NCBI GenBank assembly: GCA_009668205.1 | Contig: WJYM01000009.1 | Span: forward strand, 62,001-126,000 | From: Enterobacteriaceae bacterium RIT691 | Lineage (GTDB): Bacteria; Pseudomonadota; Gammaproteobacteria; Enterobacterales; Enterobacteriaceae | Direction of reading: 5' to 3' | DNA length: 64,000 nt | Shown: positions 50,478 to 58,421 of the stretch, in pieces | Position numbering within the stretch: the first letter of the stretch is position 1 | Layout of the letters: every line of letters starts with the position of its first letter | Made by a program: the position numbers and the translations under genes | The notes under the pieces: generated by a model | Database searches by the model: none | The model's input: the letters and a program-made list of their open reading frames with translations, nothing else | Told to the model about the DNA's origin: nothing

Positions 50478-51613
50478 CAGAACACCCTTTTCCCTTGACG
50501 CCAGACGTGGTCGATATGCACGTGATCGCCTTTGCGGTGCGCCAACACCAGGTCTGCGCGTTTGCCTTCTGTAATGGTGCCCCGGTCGGTCAACGCCAGC
50601 GCACGAGCCGGATTGCGTGTGACCAGGTGAATGGCCTGAGGCAGCGTGTAAGCGTTGCGTTCGTCGTCGGCGATGCGGAAGGCGGCATCCAGCAGGCTTG
50701 CCGGGTAGTAATCGGAGGAAAGAATATCCAGCAGGCCGCGCGAAGCCAGTTCATGCGCAGCCACATTGCCGGAATGAGAACCACCGCGCACAATGTTCGG
50801 TGCCCCCATCAGCACGTTCATGCCGAGCAGGCGAGAAGACTCTGCGGCTTCGAAAGTGGTGGGAAATTCGGCGATCACGCTGCCAATCTGGTGCGATTCG
50901 ATAACATGAGCATGAGTGGCGTCATCGTGGCTTGCCAGTGCAATGTTGCGCGCCCGGCAGGCATCGGAAATTGCCATTCTGTTGGGCTGGGACCACTCCT
51001 CTGCCAGCGCGATTTGCTCGGCTTCAAAACGGGCCATCTGCTCGTTGGTCAGGTGGTATTTGCCCTGGTAATACTCGCGATATTTCGAGCGGTCGGCATA
51101 CTGACGCTGGCCGGGCGAGTGATCCATCAGCGACACCAGCGAGACCAGCTCGCGGTCGACCAGCTTTTCAAACAGCGGCAACGTGGTGAAATGCGGCAAT
51201 TCACAGCGCAGATGCAGACGGTGCTCGGCGCGGTTGAGGCCACGTTTTTCCGTGTCCTCGATGGCGTTGATCATCTTCTCCAGATTTTCCAGACGATCGC
51301 CGCCGTCGCGCACATCGCCAATCGCCACCGCGTCCAGCACGGTGGTGATGCCGCTTGCCACCATCAGCGCGTCGTGGCTGCTCATGGCAGAGTGTGCTGG
51401 CCAGTCGACTTTCGGGCGCGGGGTGAAGAATTTATCCAGATTGTCGGTGTGCAGTTCAATCAGCCCCGGCAGCAGCCAGCCGCCTTCGCCATCCATCGCC
51501 TGTGGGCTTTGGCTTTGGGTTTCCGCGAAGGTGCGAATTACGCCGTCCTGAATATCCATTGAGCCATGAACCACTTCATTTTCAAGCACTAACTTCACGT
51601 TGTTGATAATCAT
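50477..51613 (-). CDS. phnM: Alpha-D-ribose 1-methylphosphonate 5-triphosphate diphosphatase
   Basis: Amidohydrolase-fold enzyme that removes pyrophosphate from the triphosphate intermediate before C-P bond cleavage. It is 378 residues long, as in E. coli. The metal-binding regions include [13 protein letters not shown] near residue 55 and [11 protein letters not shown] in the middle, with [10 protein letters not shown] near residue 305. It overlaps phnL by four bases and phnN by one. Confidence 0.96.
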   Translation of the reverse strand: MIINNVKLVLENEVVHGSMDIQDGVIRTFAETQSQSPQAMDGEGGWLLPGLIELHTDNLDKFFTPRPKVDWPAHSAMSSHDALMVASGITTVLDAVAIGDVRDGGDRLENLEKMINAIEDTEKRGLNRAEHRLHLRCELPHFTTLPLFEKLVDRELVSLVSLMDHSPGQRQYADRSKYREYYQGKYHLTNEQMARFEAEQIALAEEWSQPNRMAISDACRARNIALASHDDATHAHVIESHQIGSVIAEFPTTFEAAESSRLLGMNVLMGAPNIVRGGSHSGNVAAHELASRGLLDILSSDYYPASLLDAAFRIADDERNAYTLPQAIHLVTRNPARALALTDRGTITEGKRADLVLAHRKGDHVHIDHVWRQGKRVF

Positions 51614-52290
51614 GCTGCGGTTCCCATTGGGTGGAGACGGTCGGCGACGCGGTTGCGTACCGCTTCATCATGGAAAATGCCGACGATAGCCGCGCCACGC
51701 GCCTTGGCTTCGTCGATAAGCTCAACCACCGCGGCGCTGTTTTTCTCATCCAGCGAGGCAGTGGGCTCGTCGAGCAGCAGGATCGGGTAGTCGACGATAA
51801 AGCCGCGGGCGATGTTGACGCGCTGCTGTTCGCCGCCGGAAAAAGTGGACGGCGCCAGATGCCACAGGCGTTCAGGCACATTCAGACGCGTCAGCAGGCT
51901 GGCGGCTTTGGTGTAGCAGGTTTCGCGCGGTACCCCGAGATCCAGCAGCGGCTGCATCACGACATCCAGCGCGGAGATGCGCGGAATGACGCGCAGAAAC
52001 TGGCTGACCCAGCCGATGGTGCTCTTGCGCACTTCCAGCACTTTGCGGGCTGGTGCACTCACCAAATCCACCCACTCGTCGCCGTGCTTCACGTGAATAT
52101 GGCCGGTGTCAGGCAAATAGTTGGCGTACAGCGAGCGCAGCAGGGTTGATTTACCGCTGCCGGAATGCCCGTGCAGCACCACGCATTCTCCGGCGTTCAC
52201 CGTCAGCGCCGCTTTGTATAACACCGGCAAATGAATGCCGTTTTGATGATGCAGGACGAAGGTTTTACTCAGGTTTTCAACGCGAATCAT
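51610..52290 (-). CDS. phnL: C-P lyase accessory ABC protein PhnL
   Basis: An ABC-type ATPase of 226 residues, required with PhnGHIJ for alkylphosphonate activation. Walker A is [13 protein letters not shown], the signature is [13 protein letters not shown] and Walker B is [12 protein letters not shown]. The start at 52290 ([11 protein letters not shown]) has AAGAGGCCAAC before it; the longer frame runs through a REP. That REP separates it from phnK, which is unusual within an otherwise overlapping operon. Confidence 0.95.
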   Translation of the reverse strand: MIRVENLSKTFVLHHQNGIHLPVLYKAALTVNAGECVVLHGHSGSGKSTLLRSLYANYLPDTGHIHVKHGDEWVDLVSAPARKVLEVRKSTIGWVSQFLRVIPRISALDVVMQPLLDLGVPRETCYTKAASLLTRLNVPERLWHLAPSTFSGGEQQRVNIARGFIVDYPILLLDEPTASLDEKNSAAVVELIDEAKARGAAIVGIFHDEAVRNRVADRLHPMGTAA

Positions 52291-52310
52291 GTTGGCCTCT
52301 TGGTTCGGGT

Positions 52311-52340
52311 TGCCGGGTAAGGCGTAGCCGCCACCCGGCA
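52311..52340. repeat. REP element between phnK and phnL
   Basis: TGCCGGGTAAGGCG...GCCGCCACCCGGCA is a single REP with complementary ends, lying in the 55 bases between phnK and phnL. Confidence 0.9.
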
Positions 52341-52345
52341 AAAAA

Positions 52346-53104
52346 TCAGTTCTGCAATACGGATGACACCAGCAGCTGGGTATACGGATGCAGCGGGTCG
52401 TCGAGCACGCGGTCGGTTAAGCCGCTTTCCACCACCTGACCCTCTTTCATCACCATCAGGCGGTCGGCCAGCAGGCGCGCAACCCCCAAATCATGGGTGA
52501 CAATCACCACCGCCAGATCCAGTTCCACCACCAGGCCTCTGAGCAGATCGAGCAGGCGTGCCTGCACGGAGACGTCCAGTCCGCCGGTCGGCTCATCCAT
52601 GAACACCAGTTTCGGGTGTGTCACCAGATTGCGGGCGATTTGCAGGCGCTGCTGCATACCGCCGGAAAAGGTGGTCGGCAGTTCGTCGATGCGTGACGGC
52701 GGAATTTCTACCGCTTCGAGCCATTGCTGGGCGGTTTCGCGGATATTGCCGTAATGGCGCGCCCCCGTTGCCATCAGGCGTTCGCCGATATTGCCGCCCG
52801 CCGACACCTGACGACGCAGGCCGTCCATCGGATGCTGATGCACCACGCCCCACTCCGTGCGCAGCAGGCGGCGGCGTTCACCTTCCGACATGTCGTAGAG
52901 GGACTGGTCCTGATAGATAACGTCACCCTGCTGCGGCGCAAGGCGGGCAGAAATGGCTTTCAGCAGCGTGGTTTTGCCGGAACCGGACTCGCCGACAATG
53001 CCCAGCACTTCGCCCGGCCACAGGTCAAACGACACGTCGGTAAACCCTTTGCCTGGCGCATAAAGGTGGGTCAGGTTAGTGACCGAAAGTAACGGCTGGT
53101 TCAT
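52346..53104 (-). CDS. phnK: C-P lyase accessory ABC protein PhnK
   Basis: A 252-residue ABC ATPase that binds to the PhnGHIJ core complex. Walker A is [13 protein letters not shown], the signature is [13 protein letters not shown] and Walker B is [13 protein letters not shown]. It resembles dipeptide-importer ATPases but lacks membrane partners here, in line with its known role on the core complex. It overlaps phnJ by four bases. Confidence 0.96.
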   Translation of the reverse strand: MNQPLLSVTNLTHLYAPGKGFTDVSFDLWPGEVLGIVGESGSGKTTLLKAISARLAPQQGDVIYQDQSLYDMSEGERRRLLRTEWGVVHQHPMDGLRRQVSAGGNIGERLMATGARHYGNIRETAQQWLEAVEIPPSRIDELPTTFSGGMQQRLQIARNLVTHPKLVFMDEPTGGLDVSVQARLLDLLRGLVVELDLAVVIVTHDLGVARLLADRLMVMKEGQVVESGLTDRVLDDPLHPYTQLLVSSVLQN

Positions 53105-53946
53105 TGGCTTAACGCCTCGCTCTGTTGGCGGCAGTAATCGGTATCGGAGCAGACAAACATCCGTTTGCCGGTGTCATCGAGTACCACTTCGTCGAGATAG
53201 CTGTGGCGGGAACCACAGATGGCGCAGGGTTCATCCCAGGCCTGCACGGTGAACGGGTGATCGTCGAAATCGAGACTTTCCACTTTGGTGTACGGCGGTA
53301 CGGCGTAGATGCGTTTTTCACGCCCGGCACCGAACAGCTGTAAGGCGGGCATCCTGTCCATTTTCGGGTTATCGAATTTCGGGATTGGCGACGGATCCAT
53401 CACGTAGCGATCGTTCACCTTCACCGGGTAGGCATAGGTGGTGGCGATATGGCCGAAGCGGGCGATATCTTCATACAGCTTCACCTGCATCACGCCGTAT
53501 TCTTCCAGCGCGTGCATGGTGCGGGTTTCGGTTTCGCGCGGCTCGATAAAGCGCAGCGGCTCCGGGATCGGCACCTGGAAGATCAGGATCTGATCTTCGG
53601 TCAGCGGTGTTTCCGGGATCCGGTGACGGGTCTGGATCAGGGTGGCGTCTTCGGTGCTCTCGGTGGTGTTCACCCCGGTCACCCGCTTGAAGAAGTTACG
53701 AATCGAGACCGCGTTGGTGGTGTCATCGGCACCCTGGTCGATCACTTTCAGGACGTCCGCTTCGCCAATCACGCTGGCGGTCAGCTGGATCCCGCCGGTG
53801 CCCCAGCCGTATGGCATCGGCATTTCACGGCCACCGAAAGGCACCTGATAGCCGGGAATGGCGACCGCTTTGAGGATGGCGCGGCGGATCATGCGTTTGG
53901 TCTGTTCGTCGAGATAAGCGAAGTTATAGCCGGTGAGGTTAGCCAC
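53101..53946 (-). CDS. phnJ: Carbon-phosphorus lyase catalytic subunit (radical SAM)
   Basis: Radical-SAM enzyme that breaks the C-P bond, releasing methane or another hydrocarbon and the 1,2-cyclic phosphate. The 281 residues equal the E. coli length. The unusual cluster motif CAICGS with a third cysteine 21 residues later (FVCSDTDYC) and the catalytic thiyl-radical cysteine in TDYC are present. The start is a GTG at 53946 with AGGAGCACAACC before it, giving [14 protein letters not shown]. The open frame runs 180 bases further into phnI but is not used. It overlaps phnI by eight bases. Confidence 0.96.
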   Translation of the reverse strand: MANLTGYNFAYLDEQTKRMIRRAILKAVAIPGYQVPFGGREMPMPYGWGTGGIQLTASVIGEADVLKVIDQGADDTTNAVSIRNFFKRVTGVNTTESTEDATLIQTRHRIPETPLTEDQILIFQVPIPEPLRFIEPRETETRTMHALEEYGVMQVKLYEDIARFGHIATTYAYPVKVNDRYVMDPSPIPKFDNPKMDRMPALQLFGAGREKRIYAVPPYTKVESLDFDDHPFTVQAWDEPCAICGSRHSYLDEVVLDDTGKRMFVCSDTDYCRQQSEALSQ

Positions 53947-55009
53947 GGTTGTGCTCCTGTTGCAGGCGTTTGAGCAGTTCCAGTTCGGCCTGGAAATCGA
54001 CGTAATGAGGCAGTTTAAGGTGCGAAACAAACCCGGCGGCTTCCACGTTATCGGCGTGGGCCAGCACGAACTCTTCGTCCTGTGCCGGGCCGGCAACGTG
54101 CTCGTCATAGTCCGGGGCTTGCAGCGCACGGTCCATCAGCGCCATCGCCATCGCTTTGCGTTCGCTCAGGCCAAACACCAGCCCGTAACCACGGGTGAAG
54201 TGCGGCGCTTCGTCTTGTGGCGCGACAAAACCGTTCACCATTTCGCATTCTGTTATCAGCAGTTCGCCGACGTTCACGGTAAAACCCAGCTCTTCAGGTA
54301 CGATTTCCACGTCGATGTAGCCGCTGCGGATTTCCCCGGCGAACGGGTGATTGCGCCCGTAACCACGCTGCGTGGAATAAGCCAGCGCCAGCAAATACCC
54401 TTCGTCACCGCGCATCAACTGTTGCAGGCGAGATGCGCGGGAGCACGGATAAACCGGTGGGGTGCGGGTGATGTCATCCGGGGTTTCCCCCGCATCTTCT
54501 TCCACTTTCGCCAGTCCCTGATTGCTCAGCAGGCTGAAGACGTGTGGGGAAGCGGTAGCCTCTTCGTCGCGGGTACGTAATTCAGGTGTTTCACCGTTTG
54601 CCAGCAGGGTGAAATCCAGCAGGCGATGCGTGTAGTCGTAGGTTGGACCGAGCAGCTGACCGCCAGGCACGTCTTTATAGACGGCTGAAATTCGGCGTTC
54701 GAGGCGCATCTCGGCGGTGTTAATCGGCTCGCTGACGGCAAATTTGGCCAGCGTCGTGCGGTAGGCGCGCAGCAGAAAAATGGCTTCGACGTTATCGCCG
54801 CTGGCCTGTTTCAGCGCCAGGGCTGCCAGTTCGCGGTCGGCAATTCCGCCTTCGGTCATTACCCTGTCCACTGCCAGATTCAGCTGCTGGTCGATTTGCG
54901 CGACGCTCAGTTCCTGGACCGCAGGATCGCCGCGGCGTTTGCTTTCCTGTAGGGCGTGTGCGGCGGCTATCGCCTTTTCGCCCCCTTTCACGGCAACGTA
55001 CATCAGCAT
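53939..55009 (-). CDS. phnI: C-P lyase core subunit PhnI
   Basis: Nucleosidase-like core subunit that, with PhnG, PhnH and PhnL, couples phosphonate to the ribose of ATP with loss of adenine. It is 356 residues long, near the E. coli length (354). Recognisable segments are [12 protein letters not shown] at the start, [39 protein letters not shown] and [12 protein letters not shown] at the end. It overlaps phnH by seven bases and phnJ by eight. Confidence 0.95.
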   Translation of the reverse strand: MLMYVAVKGGEKAIAAAHALQESKRRGDPAVQELSVAQIDQQLNLAVDRVMTEGGIADRELAALALKQASGDNVEAIFLLRAYRTTLAKFAVSEPINTAEMRLERRISAVYKDVPGGQLLGPTYDYTHRLLDFTLLANGETPELRTRDEEATASPHVFSLLSNQGLAKVEEDAGETPDDITRTPPVYPCSRASRLQQLMRGDEGYLLALAYSTQRGYGRNHPFAGEIRSGYIDVEIVPEELGFTVNVGELLITECEMVNGFVAPQDEAPHFTRGYGLVFGLSERKAMAMALMDRALQAPDYDEHVAGPAQDEEFVLAHADNVEAAGFVSHLKLPHYVDFQAELELLKRLQQEHNRG

Positions 55010-55587
55010 ACCTCCACATGAGTGGTGCGCGGGATCGCCAGCAGGCGTTCGCCACAGGTCAGGATTAAATCAACGCCCAGCGGGAACGGATGCGGACGTT
55101 CGGTCAGTTCGTGAAGAATGCATTCGGGCAGTTGAGGGGCGATCATGCGTTCATCCTGAATGCCCGCGCCGGTCAGACGCAGCATGCGCCCGCCGCTCAG
55201 GCTGTTGAGCTGCACAATCAGGGTGGCGCTGGTTTCCGGGGCGATGGCGCTGCCGGTAGAGAGCGCATTCAACTGCTCCGCGCTGATGCGGGCATCGGTC
55301 ACCGCGAACAGCGCCTGCTCTGGCCTCTCGACCAGGGGCGCGTTGGTGTGAAAGCGCAGGTTTTGGCGGGCGATGTCATTATCAACAGAAGCAGAGAGCC
55401 ACACCGGCGTGTCGTTATCGGCCAGCGTCAGCAGCACGCTGGTGGTGGCTGGAGAGAGCGGCTGCCAGCCGTGCTTGTGCTGATGCATCGAGACAATGAC
55501 GCCCGGCTCGCTCATGGCTTTGAGCAGACGACGAAAACTGTGCTGGGCATCCTGCACCGGAAGCGGAAAAGCGGTCTGTAAGGTCAT
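55003..55587 (-). CDS. phnH: C-P lyase core subunit PhnH
   Basis: A 194-residue subunit of the PhnGHIJ core complex, the same length as in E. coli. It has the [12 protein letters not shown] segment near residue 20 and a C-terminal [27 protein letters not shown]. It overlaps phnG by four bases and phnI by seven. PhnH has a PLP-transferase-like fold without the cofactor; no catalytic residues are assigned by eye. Confidence 0.95.
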   Translation of the reverse strand: MTLQTAFPLPVQDAQHSFRRLLKAMSEPGVIVSMHQHKHGWQPLSPATTSVLLTLADNDTPVWLSASVDNDIARQNLRFHTNAPLVERPEQALFAVTDARISAEQLNALSTGSAIAPETSATLIVQLNSLSGGRMLRLTGAGIQDERMIAPQLPECILHELTERPHPFPLGVDLILTCGERLLAIPRTTHVEVC

Positions 55588-56036
55588 GCGTTGTCTCCAC
55601 GCACTAAGGTAAAGAAGTCTACCCGGCTGGTGTTCACTTCGGCGTGGCGGGCTGCGATGCGCGCAGCACGATGAGCGTCCAGCGGGGCAATCAGGGTTTC
55701 CATCAGGGAGTGAAAATGGGCTGAGGTTTGCAGCAGAGCATCGATGAGGGCGCAGCGTTCGGCGTGCGCTTTATCGCGGCCCAGCACCCAGCTGTAGCCG
55801 AGCGTGCCATCCTGTAAACGCACGGTGGCGCGGGTCAGCGTGGCATCGCCAGCGAAAAAGCGTGCGCCGGTGGCGCCCATCCGGGCCTGAATCTGCACCA
55901 GGCCACTTTCCGGGGCGCGAATCGCGTCATATTCAGGGGCGAGCTTCAGCGTTTGCATAAGGTCAGCCAGCTGCTGTGGCTCACTGTGGGCCAGCGCCGA
56001 CATCCAGTGCTGACGGGTTGCGGTGTCAAAATGCAT
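55584..56036 (-). CDS. phnG: C-P lyase core subunit PhnG
   Basis: A 150-residue subunit of the C-P lyase core complex, the E. coli length. The family is recognised from [15 protein letters not shown] near the start, the [28 protein letters not shown] segment and [21 protein letters not shown]. It directly abuts phnF with no base between and overlaps phnH by four bases. Confidence 0.95.
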   Translation of the reverse strand: MHFDTATRQHWMSALAHSEPQQLADLMQTLKLAPEYDAIRAPESGLVQIQARMGATGARFFAGDATLTRATVRLQDGTLGYSWVLGRDKAHAERCALIDALLQTSAHFHSLMETLIAPLDAHRAARIAARHAEVNTSRVDFFTLVRGDNA

Positions 56037-56765
56037 TCAGTGCTCCATGGTGAATTCAATCATGTCGGCGCGGGTCAGGCTCACGGAGTACTCCGCAGCG
56101 TTGACCTGGCCTTCACGATGGTTCAGGGTGCGCACGCACAGCAGCGGCGCCATATTGGGGATTTCGAGAACCTTGCTCTCTTTGGCCTGAGCGCGACGGG
56201 CGCTGATTCGCGTTTGCGTGCGGGTCAGGGTAATGGCGAGCTCAGCGTGCAGAAAATCGTGCAATGACCCGCTGTTGAAGCGCTGAAGGGCAGGCCAGAA
56301 GCGCATCTCTGCGAAGTAGTGATCGATAAGGCAGAGCGCCACGCCGTTGACCCGACGCAGCGTGCGCAGGTGAATGACGTTGTCGCCTTCCTGAACGCCC
56401 AGCGCATCGGCCACATGTCCGGAGGCCGGACGCAGCACCGAGAGCAGTTTTTCGCAGGAAGGGTGACTGCCCTGTTCGAGCAAGTTTTGGCTGAAGCGAG
56501 CCTGCGCGTTAAGCGGATAATCGAATGGCCGCATCAGCACCAGCACGCCAATGCCCTGACGACGCTGAACCCAGCCTTTTTCCACTAACTGATCGATAGC
56601 GCGACGCAGCGTGTGACGGTTGACTTCAAAGCGGGCCGCCAGCTGATGCTCAGCCGGAAGGTAGTCACCACAGCGATACTGGCTGCGAAGTTCCTGTTCG
56701 AGCTTCGCGGCAATTTCCTCGTAGCGCGTCGGGTAACTGGTCGGATGTCTGGACAAGTGGATCAT
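56037..56765 (-). CDS. phnF: GntR-family regulator PhnF
   Basis: GntR/HutC-type regulator of 242 residues (E. coli 241), thought to repress phosphonate genes in some bacteria. The winged HTH (about residues 14-75) includes YLPAEHQLAARFEVNRHTLRRAIDQLVEKGWVQRRQG. The UTRA effector domain fills about 90-235. The start at 56765 follows AAGAGGTCTTGCTT. In this genome it is the first gene of the operon, because phnCDE, which precede it in E. coli, are missing. A promoter should therefore lie in the 270 bases upstream. Confidence 0.95.
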   Translation of the reverse strand: MIHLSRHPTSYPTRYEEIAAKLEQELRSQYRCGDYLPAEHQLAARFEVNRHTLRRAIDQLVEKGWVQRRQGIGVLVLMRPFDYPLNAQARFSQNLLEQGSHPSCEKLLSVLRPASGHVADALGVQEGDNVIHLRTLRRVNGVALCLIDHYFAEMRFWPALQRFNSGSLHDFLHAELAITLTRTQTRISARRAQAKESKVLEIPNMAPLLCVRTLNHREGQVNAAEYSVSLTRADMIEFTMEH

Positions 56766-56797
56766 AAGCAAGACCTCTTCAGCACGGATTGGCTGTT

Positions 56798-56906
56798 GCC
56801 CTCTCCCCAACCCTCTCCCACAGGGAGAGGGGGCGGATGGTGCATGTTTTAGCTGATGTGCACTTTTCTTTCTCCCTCTCCCTCAGGGAGAGGGCAGGGG
56901 AGAGGG
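56798..56906. repeat. CCCTCTCCC/GGGAGAGGG palindromic repeat, locus 4 (at the missing phnCDE position)
   Basis: Two units (56798-56831 and about 56873-56906) with CCCTCTCCCACAGGGAGAGG and CCCTCTCCCTCAGGGAGAGG cores, separated by about 40 bases. It lies 33 bases upstream of the phnF start, within its leader or promoter. Confidence 0.9.
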
Positions 56907-56946
56907 TGCGCATGAATCTAAACTGCCGACATGGTGACGATGCAAT

Positions 56947-57008
56947 ATGACAGCGCCGTTAAGGGCCGGTGACTGAACGATGAAGAGTTGAAGTAAGGCG
57001 TATGACAG
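56947..57008 (-). promoter_or_regulatory. Candidate PhoB half sites upstream of phnF
   Basis: CTGTCAT, the half site of the pho box, occurs on the minus strand at 56947-56953 and again at 57002-57008, 55 bases apart. Neither is followed at the 11-base period by a good second half, so a full pho box is not seen. The expected PhoB control of C-P lyase makes the sites worth noting. Confidence 0.3.
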
Positions 57009-57035
57009 GGCGGAGGGGGCCGCCCTGGAGAGGAA

Positions 57036-57467
57036 TTACTGCGGTTGTTTGACGACGTTGATCATCCACGGCACGCCGAACTTATCGGCCACTTTGCCAA
57101 AGCCGTGCGCCCAGAAGGTTTCCTGCCAGTCCATTTCGATGTTGCCGCCCTGGGCCAGGGCATCGAACCAGCGTTTTCCTTCGTTAACGTCCTGGGTGTC
57201 GAGCACCAGTGTGAAGCCGGAATAGCTGACGCTGCTGGTCATTCCATCGCTCATCATGATCTCGCTACCGGCAATGCGGACGTTGGAGTGGGCGATGGCT
57301 TCGGGTGGAAATGACATTCCGGAAGGACAGCCTTCATCGCTGTTTTCCGGTTTGGGCATTTCGCCAAAGGTAATGATGTAGCCCACTTCGGCGTTTAGCG
57401 CCTGCTTATAAAAGGTGTGGGCCTCGGCGCAGTTGCCGCCAAAGGAGATGTAGGGACTTAAAGACAT
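57036..57467 (-). CDS. yjdN: VOC family protein YjdN (PhnB)
   Basis: A 143-residue protein of the vicinal oxygen chelate/glyoxalase fold, formerly called PhnB. It is not needed for C-P lyase activity. Family segments are SPYISFGGNCAEAHTFYKQALNAEVGYIITFGEMP and the C-terminal QETFWAHGFGKVADKFGVPWMINV. Two start codons are close together; the ATG at 57467 is better spaced from GAGGTCATGGTT. It lies upstream of phnF on the same strand, separated by 270 bases. Confidence 0.93.
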   Translation of the reverse strand: MSLSPYISFGGNCAEAHTFYKQALNAEVGYIITFGEMPKPENSDEGCPSGMSFPPEAIAHSNVRIAGSEIMMSDGMTSSVSYSGFTLVLDTQDVNEGKRWFDALAQGGNIEMDWQETFWAHGFGKVADKFGVPWMINVVKQPQ

Positions 57468-57556
57468 AACCATGACCTCGAATAAAGGGACCCGATAAGT
57501 GTAGTTACGTTAGGTGAATGTCACCAGGAGGTACGATTGGGGCAGTGGGAGGGAAA

Positions 57557-57652
57557 TGCCCGGCGGCGCTGCGCTTGCCGGGCCTACAAAACCAATATGA
57601 CCGCGTAGGCCCGGTAAGGCGTTGCCGCCACCGGGCAACCGCCGCCGGGCAC
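57557..57652. repeat. BIME (paired REP) between yjdN and yjdM
   Basis: TGCCCGGCGGCG...GCCGGGCCTACA (57557-57588) and the inverted GTAGGCCCGGTAAGG...CCACCGGGCA (57605-57637), with a further GCCGCCGGGCAC arm up to 57652. Confidence 0.92.
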
Positions 57653-57658
57653 GGGATA

Positions 57659-57994
57659 TTAATTCTTCTTCACGAACTCTGATTTCAGCTTCATTGGGCC
57701 AAAACCATCAATTTTACAGTCAATGTTGTGATCGCCTTCAACGAGGCGGATATTCTTCACTTTTGTGCCGATTTTCAGCATCGAAGAGCTGCCTTTGACT
57801 TTCAAATCTTTCACCACGGTCACGCTGTCGCCGTCGGCCAGCAGATTGCCGTTGGCATCTTTGACAATCAGTGCGTCGCCATCCTGAGCCGGTTCTGCGT
57901 CGTTCCACTCGTGGGCGCATTCCGGGCAGATATACATGCCGTTATCTTCATAAGTGTATTCAGAGTTGCATTTTGGGCAATGTGGCAGAGACAT
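57659..57994 (-). CDS. yjdM: Zinc-ribbon protein YjdM (PhnA)
   Basis: A 111-residue protein equal in length to E. coli YjdM (PhnA). The N-terminal zinc ribbon ([21 protein letters not shown]) is followed by a small SH3-like domain (about residues 40-111, [19 protein letters not shown]). Despite the old name it is not a phosphonoacetate hydrolase, and its role is unknown. Start: MSLPHCPKC after CGTTTATGAGGTAACC. Confidence 0.95.
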   Translation of the reverse strand: MSLPHCPKCNSEYTYEDNGMYICPECAHEWNDAEPAQDGDALIVKDANGNLLADGDSVTVVKDLKVKGSSSMLKIGTKVKNIRLVEGDHNIDCKIDGFGPMKLKSEFVKKN

Positions 57995-58421
57995 GGTTAC
58001 CTCATAAACGTTGAAAATGCGCCACAGGCCTTATAAAACACGGCTGAGCGCCAAAAGTATGACTCATTATACTGCATATCCCCGGTGTTTGTCGGGACTA
58101 TTTATGGCCGCCTGCGTTGGATGCCGATCAAGGGCGCTTTTTTGCGATGTCGAAATTGCCGGGTAATGTCATTTGCGTTATGGTGGGGGCTATATTTCGA
58201 TTATTCACTGGCGCTCCCACTCTCCTCGTTCATTTTCTACAGGAAATATATTTTCGATATATCCTGCGGAAGGGTGTATATCGCGCTACGCTGTATATCT
58301 CCCGGCTTTTCAACGCACTGGATAATTAATAGTGCGAATAATTACATAAGAAAAAAGCGCGGGTAATAAAAAAGTCTGACAAATAAAATTTATAAAATTT
58401 GCGTTAAGGGAATGCTTAACC
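57995..58421. other. 427-bp intergenic region between yjdM and crfC
   Basis: Two overlapping short frames (58085-58366 and 58117-58329) are open, but neither has a convincing ribosome binding site or a recognisable product. The right half is AT-rich and should hold the crfC promoter. I see no RNA gene or repeat. Confidence 0.55.

Noticed and set aside
50495-51562. Open frame of 355 codons on the plus strand
   Set aside because: It is antisense to phnM, which matches its family throughout.
53947-54129. Upstream extension of phnJ into phnI
   Set aside because: The GTG at 53946 has AGGAG before it and gives the exact family length of 281.
56947-57008. Full pho box for phnF
   Set aside because: Only CTGTCAT half sites were found, without a second half at the right period; recorded as low-confidence half sites only.
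58085-58366. Possible small genes between yjdM and crfC
   Set aside because: Two overlapping frames, neither with a good ribosome binding site, signal peptide or recognisable product; left as intergenic.
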